From the NCBI GenBank assembly GCA_934358235.1, contig CAKRKK010000068.1, positions 1 through 10,863 on the forward strand: a DNA stretch of 10,863 nucleotides, given 5' to 3'. The notes below the pieces were generated by a model. That model ran no database searches, was not told the DNA's origin, and was given only the letters and a program-made list of their open reading frames with translations. Below, piece by piece: positions 1-6,509 of the stretch (position 1 is the stretch's first letter; each line of letters opens with the position of its first letter). Source of the DNA: an uncultured Lachnospira sp. (GTDB taxonomy: Bacteria; Bacillota; Clostridia; Lachnospirales; Lachnospiraceae). The position numbers were made by a program, and so were the translations under genes.

Positions 1-50
1 GAGATAAAGCATTAGAAGCATATAAAGAAATTATGAATATGCAGATATAA
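1..50 (+). CDS. fliE: Flagellar hook-basal body protein FliE, C-terminal end (partial)
   Basis: The first complete codon is at 3, and the frame reads DKALEAYKEIMNMQI before TAA at 48-50. The AYKEIMNMQI ending matches the usual FliE C-terminus (AYxEIMxMQ(V/I)). FliE is a small adaptor joining the MS ring to the proximal rod. It normally sits directly upstream of fliF, as it does here, with a 17-base spacer. Only 15 residues are visible, so the call rests on this short motif plus gene order. Confidence 0.85.
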   Translation, partial: DKALEAYKEIMNMQI

Positions 51-67
51 TTACTTAGGAGTTAATA

Positions 68-1675
68 ATGGCAGATAAATTAAAGCAGCTTCCACAGAAG
101 TTATTAGACATCTGGAAGAATTGGTCAGTTAAACAAAGAATAATAATAGTGGGTTCAATAGTAGCCTTTATAGCAGTAATAGGTATATTATCATTTGTGC
201 TTACACGTCCTAAGTATCAGGTGCTTGTTACTTGTGAAGATTACACGGAGATGAATTCGGTAACATCAATATTAACTGAGAATAATCACAAATATAAAAT
301 AGACAACATGGTAGTCAGCGTCAACGAAAAGGAACTGACAGCCTGTAAGATGCTTCTTGCAACACAGGATATCAAGTCGGATGGATATACATTCGAGGAT
401 GCTATGAAAAGAAGCTTTACAACAACAGATTCTGATAGTACTAAGCAGTATGCACACTATCTGGAAACTAAGCTTCAGGGAGATCTTGAGGATATGGATG
501 GTGTTAAGACTGCTTCGGTTACTATTAATATGCCGGAAAAGACTAATTCCTTCTATCAGGCAGCGTCAGAAGCTACGGTTGCTGTTAAGCTGGTAACAAC
601 TAAGGATATAGGTGATGATACAGCAGAAAGCATGGCATCACTTCTTGCTATGGCAGTTGGCAATGATTCCACAAAGAGTATTACTATTATAGATAACAAG
701 GGTAATACGCTGTTTAACGGAGCGGCTGGAAACAGTACTAACTCAGGTGTTGGAATGAACAGCAAGCTTAAGTACAAGTCACAGATTGAAGCGACAACAA
801 GCAGTTCATTATTAAGGAATATACTTGCAACAGGCTTATATGATGATGCAGCTATAACATTAAACTATGAACTTGACTGGAATACAGTTAACAAAATAGC
901 TAAAGAATATACAGCTCAGGATGGAAGAGAGGAAGGCTTATACAGCCATTCATATGAGCAGGAGTCAACAGGAACTAATGGTGCAAGTGGAACTCCTGGA
1001 ACAGCAAGCAATAACGAAACAACATACGATATTACTGATGGCACAACATCTACATCACAGTATAGCGTAAAGGAATATGATTATCTTCCTAACGAGCTTG
1101 TAACAACAACGAACACAGATCCTGGTGCTATTGTAAAGGCTAATTCAACAATAGCAGTAACACTTATCAAGAATGTTACTTATGATGAGGAGCAGGCAGG
1201 CAAGCTTGGATATCTCAATGGAACAGACTGGGAAACCTTTAAGAGCCAGAATGCTGAACCTACAACGCTTACAGTTGATAATACCTGGATAGATATTATA
1301 TCTAAGGGAACAGGAATTGATCCTGCCAATATATCAGTTGTGGCATATCAGAAGAATTCATTTACAGATAAGCCATCTACTAATATACTCAGCAAGGCTT
1401 CTTTCTGGATACAGCTTGTACTAGCAGTGGCTATTCTTGGTATACTTATACTTGTTATTATCAGAAGTGCACGTCCACTTACTGTTGAAGAGAAAGAACC
1501 AGAGCTGTCGGTTGAAGAGATGCTTGCATCGACAAGAGAGAACCAGGCTTCTGTGGATGATATAGACCTTCAGGAGAAGTCTGAAACAAGAAAGGCAATT
1601 GAGAAGTTTGTTGACGAGAATCCGGAAGCAGTTGCATTGCTGCTGCGTAACTGGTTGAATGAAGACTGGAACTAA
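68..1675 (+). CDS. fliF: Flagellar MS-ring protein FliF
   Basis: The 535-residue protein forms the membrane-embedded MS ring, the base for the rod, the C ring and the export gate. A short cytoplasmic N-terminus is followed by a transmembrane segment at about residues 25-46. Next comes the YscJ/FliF-type extracytoplasmic region, including the LETKLQGDLEDMDGVKTASV ring-building stretch. A Ser/Thr/Gly-rich linker lies at about 297-335 and a second transmembrane segment at about 446-467. The tail ends in VALLLRNWLNEDWN, matching the known FliG-binding end of FliF. The length is normal for Gram-positive FliF. AGGAG at 57-61 lies 6 bases before the ATG. The gene sits between fliE and fliG as in most flagellar operons and looks intact. 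Confidence 0.97.
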   Translation: MADKLKQLPQKLLDIWKNWSVKQRIIIVGSIVAFIAVIGILSFVLTRPKYQVLVTCEDYTEMNSVTSILTENNHKYKIDNMVVSVNEKELTACKMLLATQDIKSDGYTFEDAMKRSFTTTDSDSTKQYAHYLETKLQGDLEDMDGVKTASVTINMPEKTNSFYQAASEATVAVKLVTTKDIGDDTAESMASLLAMAVGNDSTKSITIIDNKGNTLFNGAAGNSTNSGVGMNSKLKYKSQIEATTSSSLLRNILATGLYDDAAITLNYELDWNTVNKIAKEYTAQDGREEGLYSHSYEQESTGTNGASGTPGTASNNETTYDITDGTTSTSQYSVKEYDYLPNELVTTTNTDPGAIVKANSTIAVTLIKNVTYDEEQAGKLGYLNGTDWETFKSQNAEPTTLTVDNTWIDIISKGTGIDPANISVVAYQKNSFTDKPSTNILSKASFWIQLVLAVAILGILILVIIRSARPLTVEEKEPELSVEEMLASTRENQASVDDIDLQEKSETRKAIEKFVDENPEAVALLLRNWLNEDWN

Positions 1676-1697
1676 TGTAAACGATAATATAAAGCAT

Positions 1698-1701
1698 GGA
1701 G
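1698..1701 (+). promoter_or_regulatory. SD that decides the fliG start
   Basis: GGAG lies 6 bases before the ATG at 1708. An earlier in-frame ATG at 1696 overlaps this SD and has no SD of its own upstream (AT-rich ACGATAATATAAAGC). The later ATG is therefore preferred. Confidence 0.6.
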
Positions 1702-1707
1702 ATTATT

Positions 1708-2733
1708 ATGGCACGACAGAGTGGTAATGGTGAAAGAAGCATGGACGGGGTTGAAAAAGCAGCGATACTGCTTATTGCCCTAGGACCTGAAAAGTCAGCA
1801 GAAATATTTAAACATTTAAAGGAAGAAGAGATAGAACAGCTTACATTGGAAATAGCCAATACAAGCAGTGTATCTCCTCAGACAAAGGAACAGATACTTA
1901 ATGAGTTTTATGAGGTGTGTCTTGCCCAGCAGTATATTGCAGAGGGTGGTATTGGGTACGCTAAGGAGCTTTTGGAGAAGTCGCTTGGAGAGGAAAAGGC
2001 AAAGGCTGTTATTGGAAAGCTTACAGCAAGCCTTCAGGTTCGTCCTTTCGAATTCATCAGAAGAACAGATTCATCACAGTTGCTTAACTTTATACAGGAT
2101 GAACATCCTCAGACTATTGCACTCATTCTGTCATATCTTCCAGCAAGCCAGGCATCAGCAGTTATATCTTCACTGCCACCTGAAAAGCAGGCAGATGTAG
2201 CAAAAAGAATTGCACAGATGGACAGAACATCTCCAGATGTTATCAAGCAGGTTGAGAAAGTACTTGAGAAGAAGCTCGCATCCTTAGTTAACCAGGATTA
2301 CACAATTGTTGGCGGTGTTGATGCTATCGTTGAAATCCTCAACTCAGTTGACAGAGGAACAGAAAGACATATTATGGAAACTCTTGAGGTTGAAGAGCCA
2401 GAGCTTGCAGACGAGATCAGAAAGAAGATGTTTGTATTCGAGGATATTCTTTCACTCGACGACAGAGCTATCCAGAGAGTGCTTAGAGATGTTGATAATT
2501 CTGACCTTGCACTTGCTCTTAAGGGTGCAACAGAGGAAGTACAGAATGTTATTCTTAATAACCTTTCAAAGCGTCTTGCTGTAATGATTAAGGAAGATAT
2601 GGAATACATGGGACCTGTACGAATGAAGGATGTTGAAGAAGCACAGCAGAAGATTGTTAATATTATCAGAAAGCTTGAAGATTCAGCAGAAATTGTAATT
2701 GCAAGAGGCGGAGGTGACGAGATAATTGTCTAA
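1708..2733 (+). CDS. fliG: Flagellar motor switch protein FliG
   Basis: FliG is the rotor protein. It binds the FliF tail, touches MotA to generate torque and joins FliM in the switch complex. From the ATG at 1708 it is 341 residues, close to the family norm; starting at 1696 would add MEII. The N-terminal domain begins at MDGVEKAAILLIALG. The middle domain carries the EHPQT motif at residues 132-136. The C-terminal domain contains MFVFEDILSLDDRAIQRVL from residue 241, the charged torque-helix region, and a conserved GPVR segment. The end of the gene contains the fliH SD and overlaps the fliH start by 8 bases, so the two genes are likely translationally coupled. No defects are seen. Confidence 0.97.
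   Translation: MARQSGNGERSMDGVEKAAILLIALGPEKSAEIFKHLKEEEIEQLTLEIANTSSVSPQTKEQILNEFYEVCLAQQYIAEGGIGYAKELLEKSLGEEKAKAVIGKLTASLQVRPFEFIRRTDSSQLLNFIQDEHPQTIALILSYLPASQASAVISSLPPEKQADVAKRIAQMDRTSPDVIKQVEKVLEKKLASLVNQDYTIVGGVDAIVEILNSVDRGTERHIMETLEVEEPELADEIRKKMFVFEDILSLDDRAIQRVLRDVDNSDLALALKGATEEVQNVILNNLSKRLAVMIKEDMEYMGPVRMKDVEEAQQKIVNIIRKLEDSAEIVIARGGGDEIIV
2710..2717 (+). promoter_or_regulatory. Strong SD for the TTG start of fliH, inside fliG
   Basis: GGAGGTGA is a near-perfect anti-SD match. It lies 8 bases before TTG at 2726, within the last codons of fliG, and supports the non-ATG start of fliH. Confidence 0.8.
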
Positions 2734-3565
2734 TCTGTTAAAAAGAGGAACTACTGTAATAAGTGAAGAAAGAATTATTGATTATAATGAACTTATTAAG
2801 CTTAAGCTTAATAATATCGTAAACGATAAAGAACGTCAGGATAATGTTGACGCAGATGGCTTTGTCAATGGACTGAAGGCAGATGTTGTAGAACAACTGC
2901 TCACAGGCTCTGAGGAGGATGAAAACTCAGATGGTGAAGCCAGTCAGGAGTCTGTACAGAATCAGATTGCTGCAGCCTTAGAAGAGGCTAATGAACAGGC
3001 TGAGTCTATAAAGGACGAAGCTAATGAGGTATTAGCCAAGGCACATATGGAGGCTAACAGAATCATAGAGGACGCTAAGCGTACTGGTTATGAGCAGGGA
3101 GCACAGAACGCCAGAGAAGAATATGAAACAAAGGCTATGGAGCTTGCGCAGGATTATGAGAATAAGAAAGCAGAGCTGCAACAGCAGTATGATGAGCTGA
3201 GGGCAGCTATGGAACCTGAGCTTGTTGAAACTATTACTGAGGTATTCAGAAAGATAACACATACGGTAGCGGAGGATAACAAGGATATTATTATCGGCTT
3301 GATTAATGGTGTTATGAAGAATTCTGATATAAGCAATGAATTCGTTATCAGAGTGTCTTCTGATGATTACCGTTTTCTAGTTAATAATCAGGGCAAGATA
3401 TATTGTGCAGTTTCTGGTGAAGTTACTATGGACATAGTTGAAGATGCAGCTCTTAGTAAAAACCAATGTATTATAGAAAGCGATACAGGAGTATATGACT
3501 GTAGTCTTGATATAGAACTTAATAATCTTATTAAAGATATTAAACTACTTAGTTGTATGGGATAA
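2726..3565 (+). CDS. fliH: Flagellar assembly protein FliH
   Basis: FliH is the peripheral-stalk-like regulator of the flagellar export ATPase. The family binds FliI and anchors it to the C ring. The 279-residue protein has a polar, acidic N-terminal third. A long Ala/Glu/Lys-rich helical coiled-coil region follows at about residues 80-165, including a GYEQG turn near 121-125. A C-terminal FliH/V-ATPase E-type domain ends with a conserved-looking QCIIESDTGVYDCSLDIEL stretch. Sequence conservation in this family is low; the identification rests on architecture, this C-terminal segment and the position between fliG and fliI. Translation probably starts at TTG 2726, overlapping the fliG stop and driven by the SD at 2710-2717. 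Confidence 0.92.
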   Translation: MSNLLKRGTTVISEERIIDYNELIKLKLNNIVNDKERQDNVDADGFVNGLKADVVEQLLTGSEEDENSDGEASQESVQNQIAAALEEANEQAESIKDEANEVLAKAHMEANRIIEDAKRTGYEQGAQNAREEYETKAMELAQDYENKKAELQQQYDELRAAMEPELVETITEVFRKITHTVAEDNKDIIIGLINGVMKNSDISNEFVIRVSSDDYRFLVNNQGKIYCAVSGEVTMDIVEDAALSKNQCIIESDTGVYDCSLDIELNNLIKDIKLLSCMG

Positions 3566-3627
3566 ATATGGCTGTGAGGTGTTTCATATAGCAGATTATA
3601 AGCTGGAATAGAACTATTAAACAAGAT

Positions 3628-3636
3628 TGATATAAT
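3628..3636 (+). promoter_or_regulatory. Possible extended -10 promoter upstream of fliI
   Basis: In the 95-base fliH-fliI spacer, TGATATAAT combines a perfect TATAAT (3631-3636) with the TG dinucleotide of an extended -10. No good -35 hexamer lies 16-18 bases upstream. A start near 3643 would leave a leader of under 20 bases carrying the fliI SD. Such matches occur by chance in AT-rich DNA, so this is only a candidate internal promoter. Confidence 0.25.
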
Positions 3637-3660
3637 ATTCCAGACAGGGAGGAAGAAAAG

Positions 3661-5031
3661 TTGTCAGTTCTGAATAAAGATAAATATTATGCTTTAACAG
3701 AGAAATCTTTCTATAAAAAGCTTGGAAAGGTTACAAAAATAGTTGGATTGACTATTGAATCAATAGGCCCAGATGCCAAGCTTAATGACCTGTGTAAGAT
3801 ATATTCGGCAGATAAGAGCCAGGTGCTGTATGCAGAGGTTGTTGGATTTAAGGATTCAAGAGTTCTTCTTATGCCATTTGACGTTGTAGATGGAATTGGA
3901 CCTGGAAGTATAGTAGAGAATACAGAAAGCCCGCTTGAGGTAAAGGTTGGTGACGATATTCTAGGACATACTCTGGATGGTCTTGGTAATCCAACAGATG
4001 GTGCCATACTTTCATTGGAAAGCAGTTATTCTGTAGAGGCTGCTCCGCCAGATCCTATGGAAAGAGAGATTATAAGTGATATTCTGCCGTTAGGTGTTAA
4101 GGCAGTAGATGGTCTTCTTACAGTAGGTAAGGGCCAGAGAATAGGAATATTTGCTGGTAGTGGTGTAGGAAAAAGTACATTGCTTGGTATGTTTGCAAGA
4201 AATACTAAGGCTGATATTAATGTTATTGCACTTATAGGTGAACGTGGCAGAGAGGTAAGGGAATTCGTTGAAAGAGATTTAGGACCTGAGGGTATGAAAC
4301 GAAGTGTACTTGTTGTTGCAACCTCTGATAAGCCTGCTCTTATAAGAAATAAGGCTGCTAAAACAGCAACAGCAATAGCTGAATACTTCAGAGATCAGGG
4401 GAAAGATGTACTTCTGATGATGGATTCGCTCACACGTTTTTCTATGGCGCAAAGGGAGATAGGACTTGCCTCAGGTGAACCACCTGTAACAAGAGGATAT
4501 CCGCCAAGTGTGTATAGTGAAATGCCAAAGCTGCTTGAAAGGGCAGGTATGTCAGACAAAGGTTCTATAACTGGTTTATATACTGTGCTTGTCGATGGCG
4601 ATGATTTCAATGAACCTATTACAGATACAGCAAGAAGTATTCTTGATGGACACATCATGCTGTCACGTAAGCTTGGACATAAGAATCATTATCCGGCCAT
4701 AGATGTGCTTCAGAGTATATCAAGATGTATGAGCCAGATAGTTACCAAAGAACATAAGAAGGCTGCAGGAAGACTTAAAACTGTACTTGCAACCTATAAT
4801 GAAGCAGAGGATCTTATTAATATAGGTGCTTATAAGAGTGGCTCTAACAGAAATATTGATTATGCTATTTATAAGATAGATGCTGTTAATAAGTTTCTTA
4901 TGCAGCAGACGGATGAGAAGTTCTCACTTGATGATGAGCTTAAGGAGCTTATGGATTTATTTGCGGATTATGAAGATTTTGAAAGCGGACGGCTGAAGCT
5001 TTCAGAACAGCCGGTAAAACAGCGCAGATAG
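3661..5031 (+). CDS. fliI: Flagellum-specific export ATPase FliI
   Basis: FliI is the cytoplasmic ATPase of the flagellar type III export system. It resembles the F1 beta subunit and feeds rod, hook and filament proteins to the export gate. The protein has 456 residues. An N-terminal beta-barrel-like region precedes the Walker A loop GSGVGKST (residues 166-173, Lys171), then GERGREVREFVERDLG from Gly193, and a Walker B strand VLLMMDSLTRF with Asp255. The ERAGMSDKGSITGLYTVLVD stretch is typical of type III ATPases. Length and motifs are complete. The start is TTG at 3661, 7 bases after AGGGAGGA (3646-3653). The usual partners fliH and fliJ flank it. Confidence 0.97.
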   Translation: MSVLNKDKYYALTEKSFYKKLGKVTKIVGLTIESIGPDAKLNDLCKIYSADKSQVLYAEVVGFKDSRVLLMPFDVVDGIGPGSIVENTESPLEVKVGDDILGHTLDGLGNPTDGAILSLESSYSVEAAPPDPMEREIISDILPLGVKAVDGLLTVGKGQRIGIFAGSGVGKSTLLGMFARNTKADINVIALIGERGREVREFVERDLGPEGMKRSVLVVATSDKPALIRNKAAKTATAIAEYFRDQGKDVLLMMDSLTRFSMAQREIGLASGEPPVTRGYPPSVYSEMPKLLERAGMSDKGSITGLYTVLVDGDDFNEPITDTARSILDGHIMLSRKLGHKNHYPAIDVLQSISRCMSQIVTKEHKKAAGRLKTVLATYNEAEDLINIGAYKSGSNRNIDYAIYKIDAVNKFLMQQTDEKFSLDDELKELMDLFADYEDFESGRLKLSEQPVKQRR

Positions 5032-5081
5032 TCTGAGAATTATAGATAGAAAGTTTAGTTTGAAGGAAAGATAATAGATAT

Positions 5082-5534
5082 ATGGCTAAGTTCGTATATA
5101 AAATGCAGAATGTCCTTAATATAAAGGAACGTATGGAAACTCAGGCTAAAACAGAATATGCAAAGCAGTTAGGTATGCTTCATGAGGAAGAAAACAAAAT
5201 GCGCAGCATAGCTGACACCTTGAATTCATATAAGGCACAGGCAAGAGAGCTTGCGTGTGGAACGCTTGATATTGTAAAGATAAGGCATTGTAATGAGGCT
5301 ATAAAGATAACAGAGGATATGGCAAAGAATCAGGCAATCAGAGTCAGAATAGCAGAAAAGAATGTAGAAGCTGCTATGAACAAGTTAGCGATGGCTGTCA
5401 AGGAAAGAAAGATTCAGGAAAAGCTTAAGGAAAAAGCATTTGAGGAATTTCTGCATGAATTAAACGAACAGGAACTAAAAGAGATTGATGAAGTTGTAAG
5501 TTTCAATTATAATAATAGAGAAGATGATGTCTAA
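5082..5534 (+). CDS. fliJ: Flagellar export protein FliJ
   Basis: FliJ is a small coiled-coil protein. In the family it acts as the gamma-like stalk of the FliI hexamer and helps deliver export substrates and chaperones. The 150-residue product begins MAKFVYKMQNVLNIKERMET, a form common to clostridial FliJ. It is almost entirely charged helix (Glu/Lys/Ala-rich) with no membrane segment. The ATG at 5082 is the only sensible start, because an in-frame TAG lies at 5076. The nearest SD-like element, AAGGA at 5063-5067, is 14 bases away, longer than for its neighbours, which may mean modest translation. It sits between fliI and the MotE-like gene, as expected. Confidence 0.93.
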   Translation: MAKFVYKMQNVLNIKERMETQAKTEYAKQLGMLHEEENKMRSIADTLNSYKAQARELACGTLDIVKIRHCNEAIKITEDMAKNQAIRVRIAEKNVEAAMNKLAMAVKERKIQEKLKEKAFEEFLHELNEQELKEIDEVVSFNYNNREDDV

Positions 5535-5535
5535 G

Positions 5536-5556
5536 AATAGCGATATATCTGCTATT
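5536..5556 (+). repeat. Short inverted repeat after fliJ
   Basis: AATAGC (5536-5541) and GCTATT (5551-5556) form a perfect 6-bp stem around a 9-base loop, immediately after the fliJ stop. No T-run follows, so it is not a convincing terminator. It may be chance. Confidence 0.3.
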
Positions 5557-5595
5557 TAGTATATACAGATGAATTGATATGGAGAACAGATTATT

Positions 5596-6369
5596 ATGGC
5601 AAAGAAGAAATCCAAGGAAGAATTAGATATTGATGACAGCTTAGATATGGGCGAAGAAGCTGAAAGCACAGGTGGAAACAAGTTCCTTAATGCATTGATT
5701 GTAATTGCTGTTATTATCATATGGCTTGCTATATTTGCATTACTTATCAAGATGAATGTAGGTGGCATAGGAAGCATGTTAAGACCTTATCTTAAGAATA
5801 TACCTGTAATTAATATGATTCTTCCAGAAGCAACTGACGAAGAGATTGCAGAGGAAACAGGTGGAAAGTATAAGAATCTTTCAGAAGCGATAGACAGAAT
5901 TAATGAACTTGAGGCACAGCTTGCCGGTTATAAGAATTCGGATTCCAATGATGCTTCTACAATAGCAGAGCTGCAGGCAGAAGTAGCAAGATTAAAGGTT
6001 TTTGAAGAAAATGCACAATATTATCAGGATCTTAAGGACAGATTCGATAAAGAGGTTGTGTATGCCGACAATGCCCCTGATATTTCGAATTATAAGCAGT
6101 GGTATGAATCAATAGATTCGGACAATGCTGCTAAGCTATATCAGCAGGTTGTAAAGGACTTACAGGAAACACAGAAGGTCAAGGACTGGGCAGAGGCTTA
6201 TGCTAAGATGGATCCTGATAAGGCGGCAGCTATTCTTGAAGAAATGACAGGAGATACGAATCTTGTTGCAAAGATACTTAACTGTATGACAGCTAAGCAA
6301 AGAGCAGCAGTACTTGCCGAGATGGATCCGGTATATGCGGCTAAGATTACAAAGATTATGTATCCATAG
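5596..6369 (+). CDS. MotE-like flagellar membrane protein (YlxF / MgtE-N domain type)
   Basis: The 257-residue protein has a charged cytoplasmic N-terminus and one transmembrane segment at about residues 31-53. Two predicted coiled-coil stretches lie near 91-113 and 121-150. A C-terminal helical domain runs from about 198 to 256. In it, AYAKMDPDKAAAILEEM and LAEMDPVYAAKITKIM form two Met-Asp-Pro helical repeats like those of the MgtE N-terminal domain. This architecture and the position between fliJ and fliK match the MotE-like/YlxF proteins of Gram-positive flagellar operons. Rhizobial MotE is known as a chaperone for a motility protein; the role of the Firmicute proteins is much less clear. 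GGAG at 5581-5584 is 11 bases before the ATG. The family call is good, the function uncertain. Confidence 0.82.
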   Translation: MAKKKSKEELDIDDSLDMGEEAESTGGNKFLNALIVIAVIIIWLAIFALLIKMNVGGIGSMLRPYLKNIPVINMILPEATDEEIAEETGGKYKNLSEAIDRINELEAQLAGYKNSDSNDASTIAELQAEVARLKVFEENAQYYQDLKDRFDKEVVYADNAPDISNYKQWYESIDSDNAAKLYQQVVKDLQETQKVKDWAEAYAKMDPDKAAAILEEMTGDTNLVAKILNCMTAKQRAAVLAEMDPVYAAKITKIMYP

Positions 6370-6388
6370 AAGTTTAAGCAGGTAATTT

Positions 6389-6432
6389 GATTATATAGCT
6401 ATAAAGCCACATGGATTTATAGTTATATGATC
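6389..6432 (+). repeat. 17-bp AT-rich hairpin in the MotE-fliK spacer
   Basis: GATTATATAGCTATAAA (6389-6405) pairs with TTTATAGTTATATGATC (6416-6432) over all 17 positions, with two G-U wobbles and a 10-base loop. It lies 19 bases after the MotE-like stop. No T-run follows (TGTTACATAT), so it is not a standard intrinsic terminator. It could be an RNA stability or processing element, or a weak attenuator. Confidence 0.6.
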
Positions 6433-6441
6433 TGTTACATA

Positions 6442-6447
6442 TATAAT
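6442..6447 (+). promoter_or_regulatory. Candidate -10 box upstream of fliK
   Basis: This is a perfect TATAAT in the 140-base spacer. No recognisable -35 lies 16-18 bases upstream, where the sequence falls inside the second arm of the 17-bp hairpin, and no TG extension is present. It would start transcription near 6454, within the next inverted repeat. The evidence is weak. Confidence 0.2.
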
Positions 6448-6448
6448 A

Positions 6449-6471
6449 GTGTGAAAACAGATTATTCACAC
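6449..6471. repeat. Perfect 7-bp inverted repeat upstream of fliK (operator- or hairpin-like)
   Basis: GTGTGAA (6449-6455) and TTCACAC (6465-6471) are exact reverse complements separated by 9 bases. They start two bases after TATAAT and end 38 bases before the fliK ATG. The arms are less AT-rich than the surrounding spacer. The placement would suit a repressor site or a small hairpin in the leader, but neither is proven. Confidence 0.4.
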
Positions 6472-6509
6472 GAAGGATATAAAGATTATTAGGAAAGGAG
6501 GAATATAAT

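Noticed and set aside
1868..2584. Additional + strand ORFs inside fliG
   Set aside because: They are alternative-frame shadows of a strongly conserved fliG and have no SD or family resemblance.
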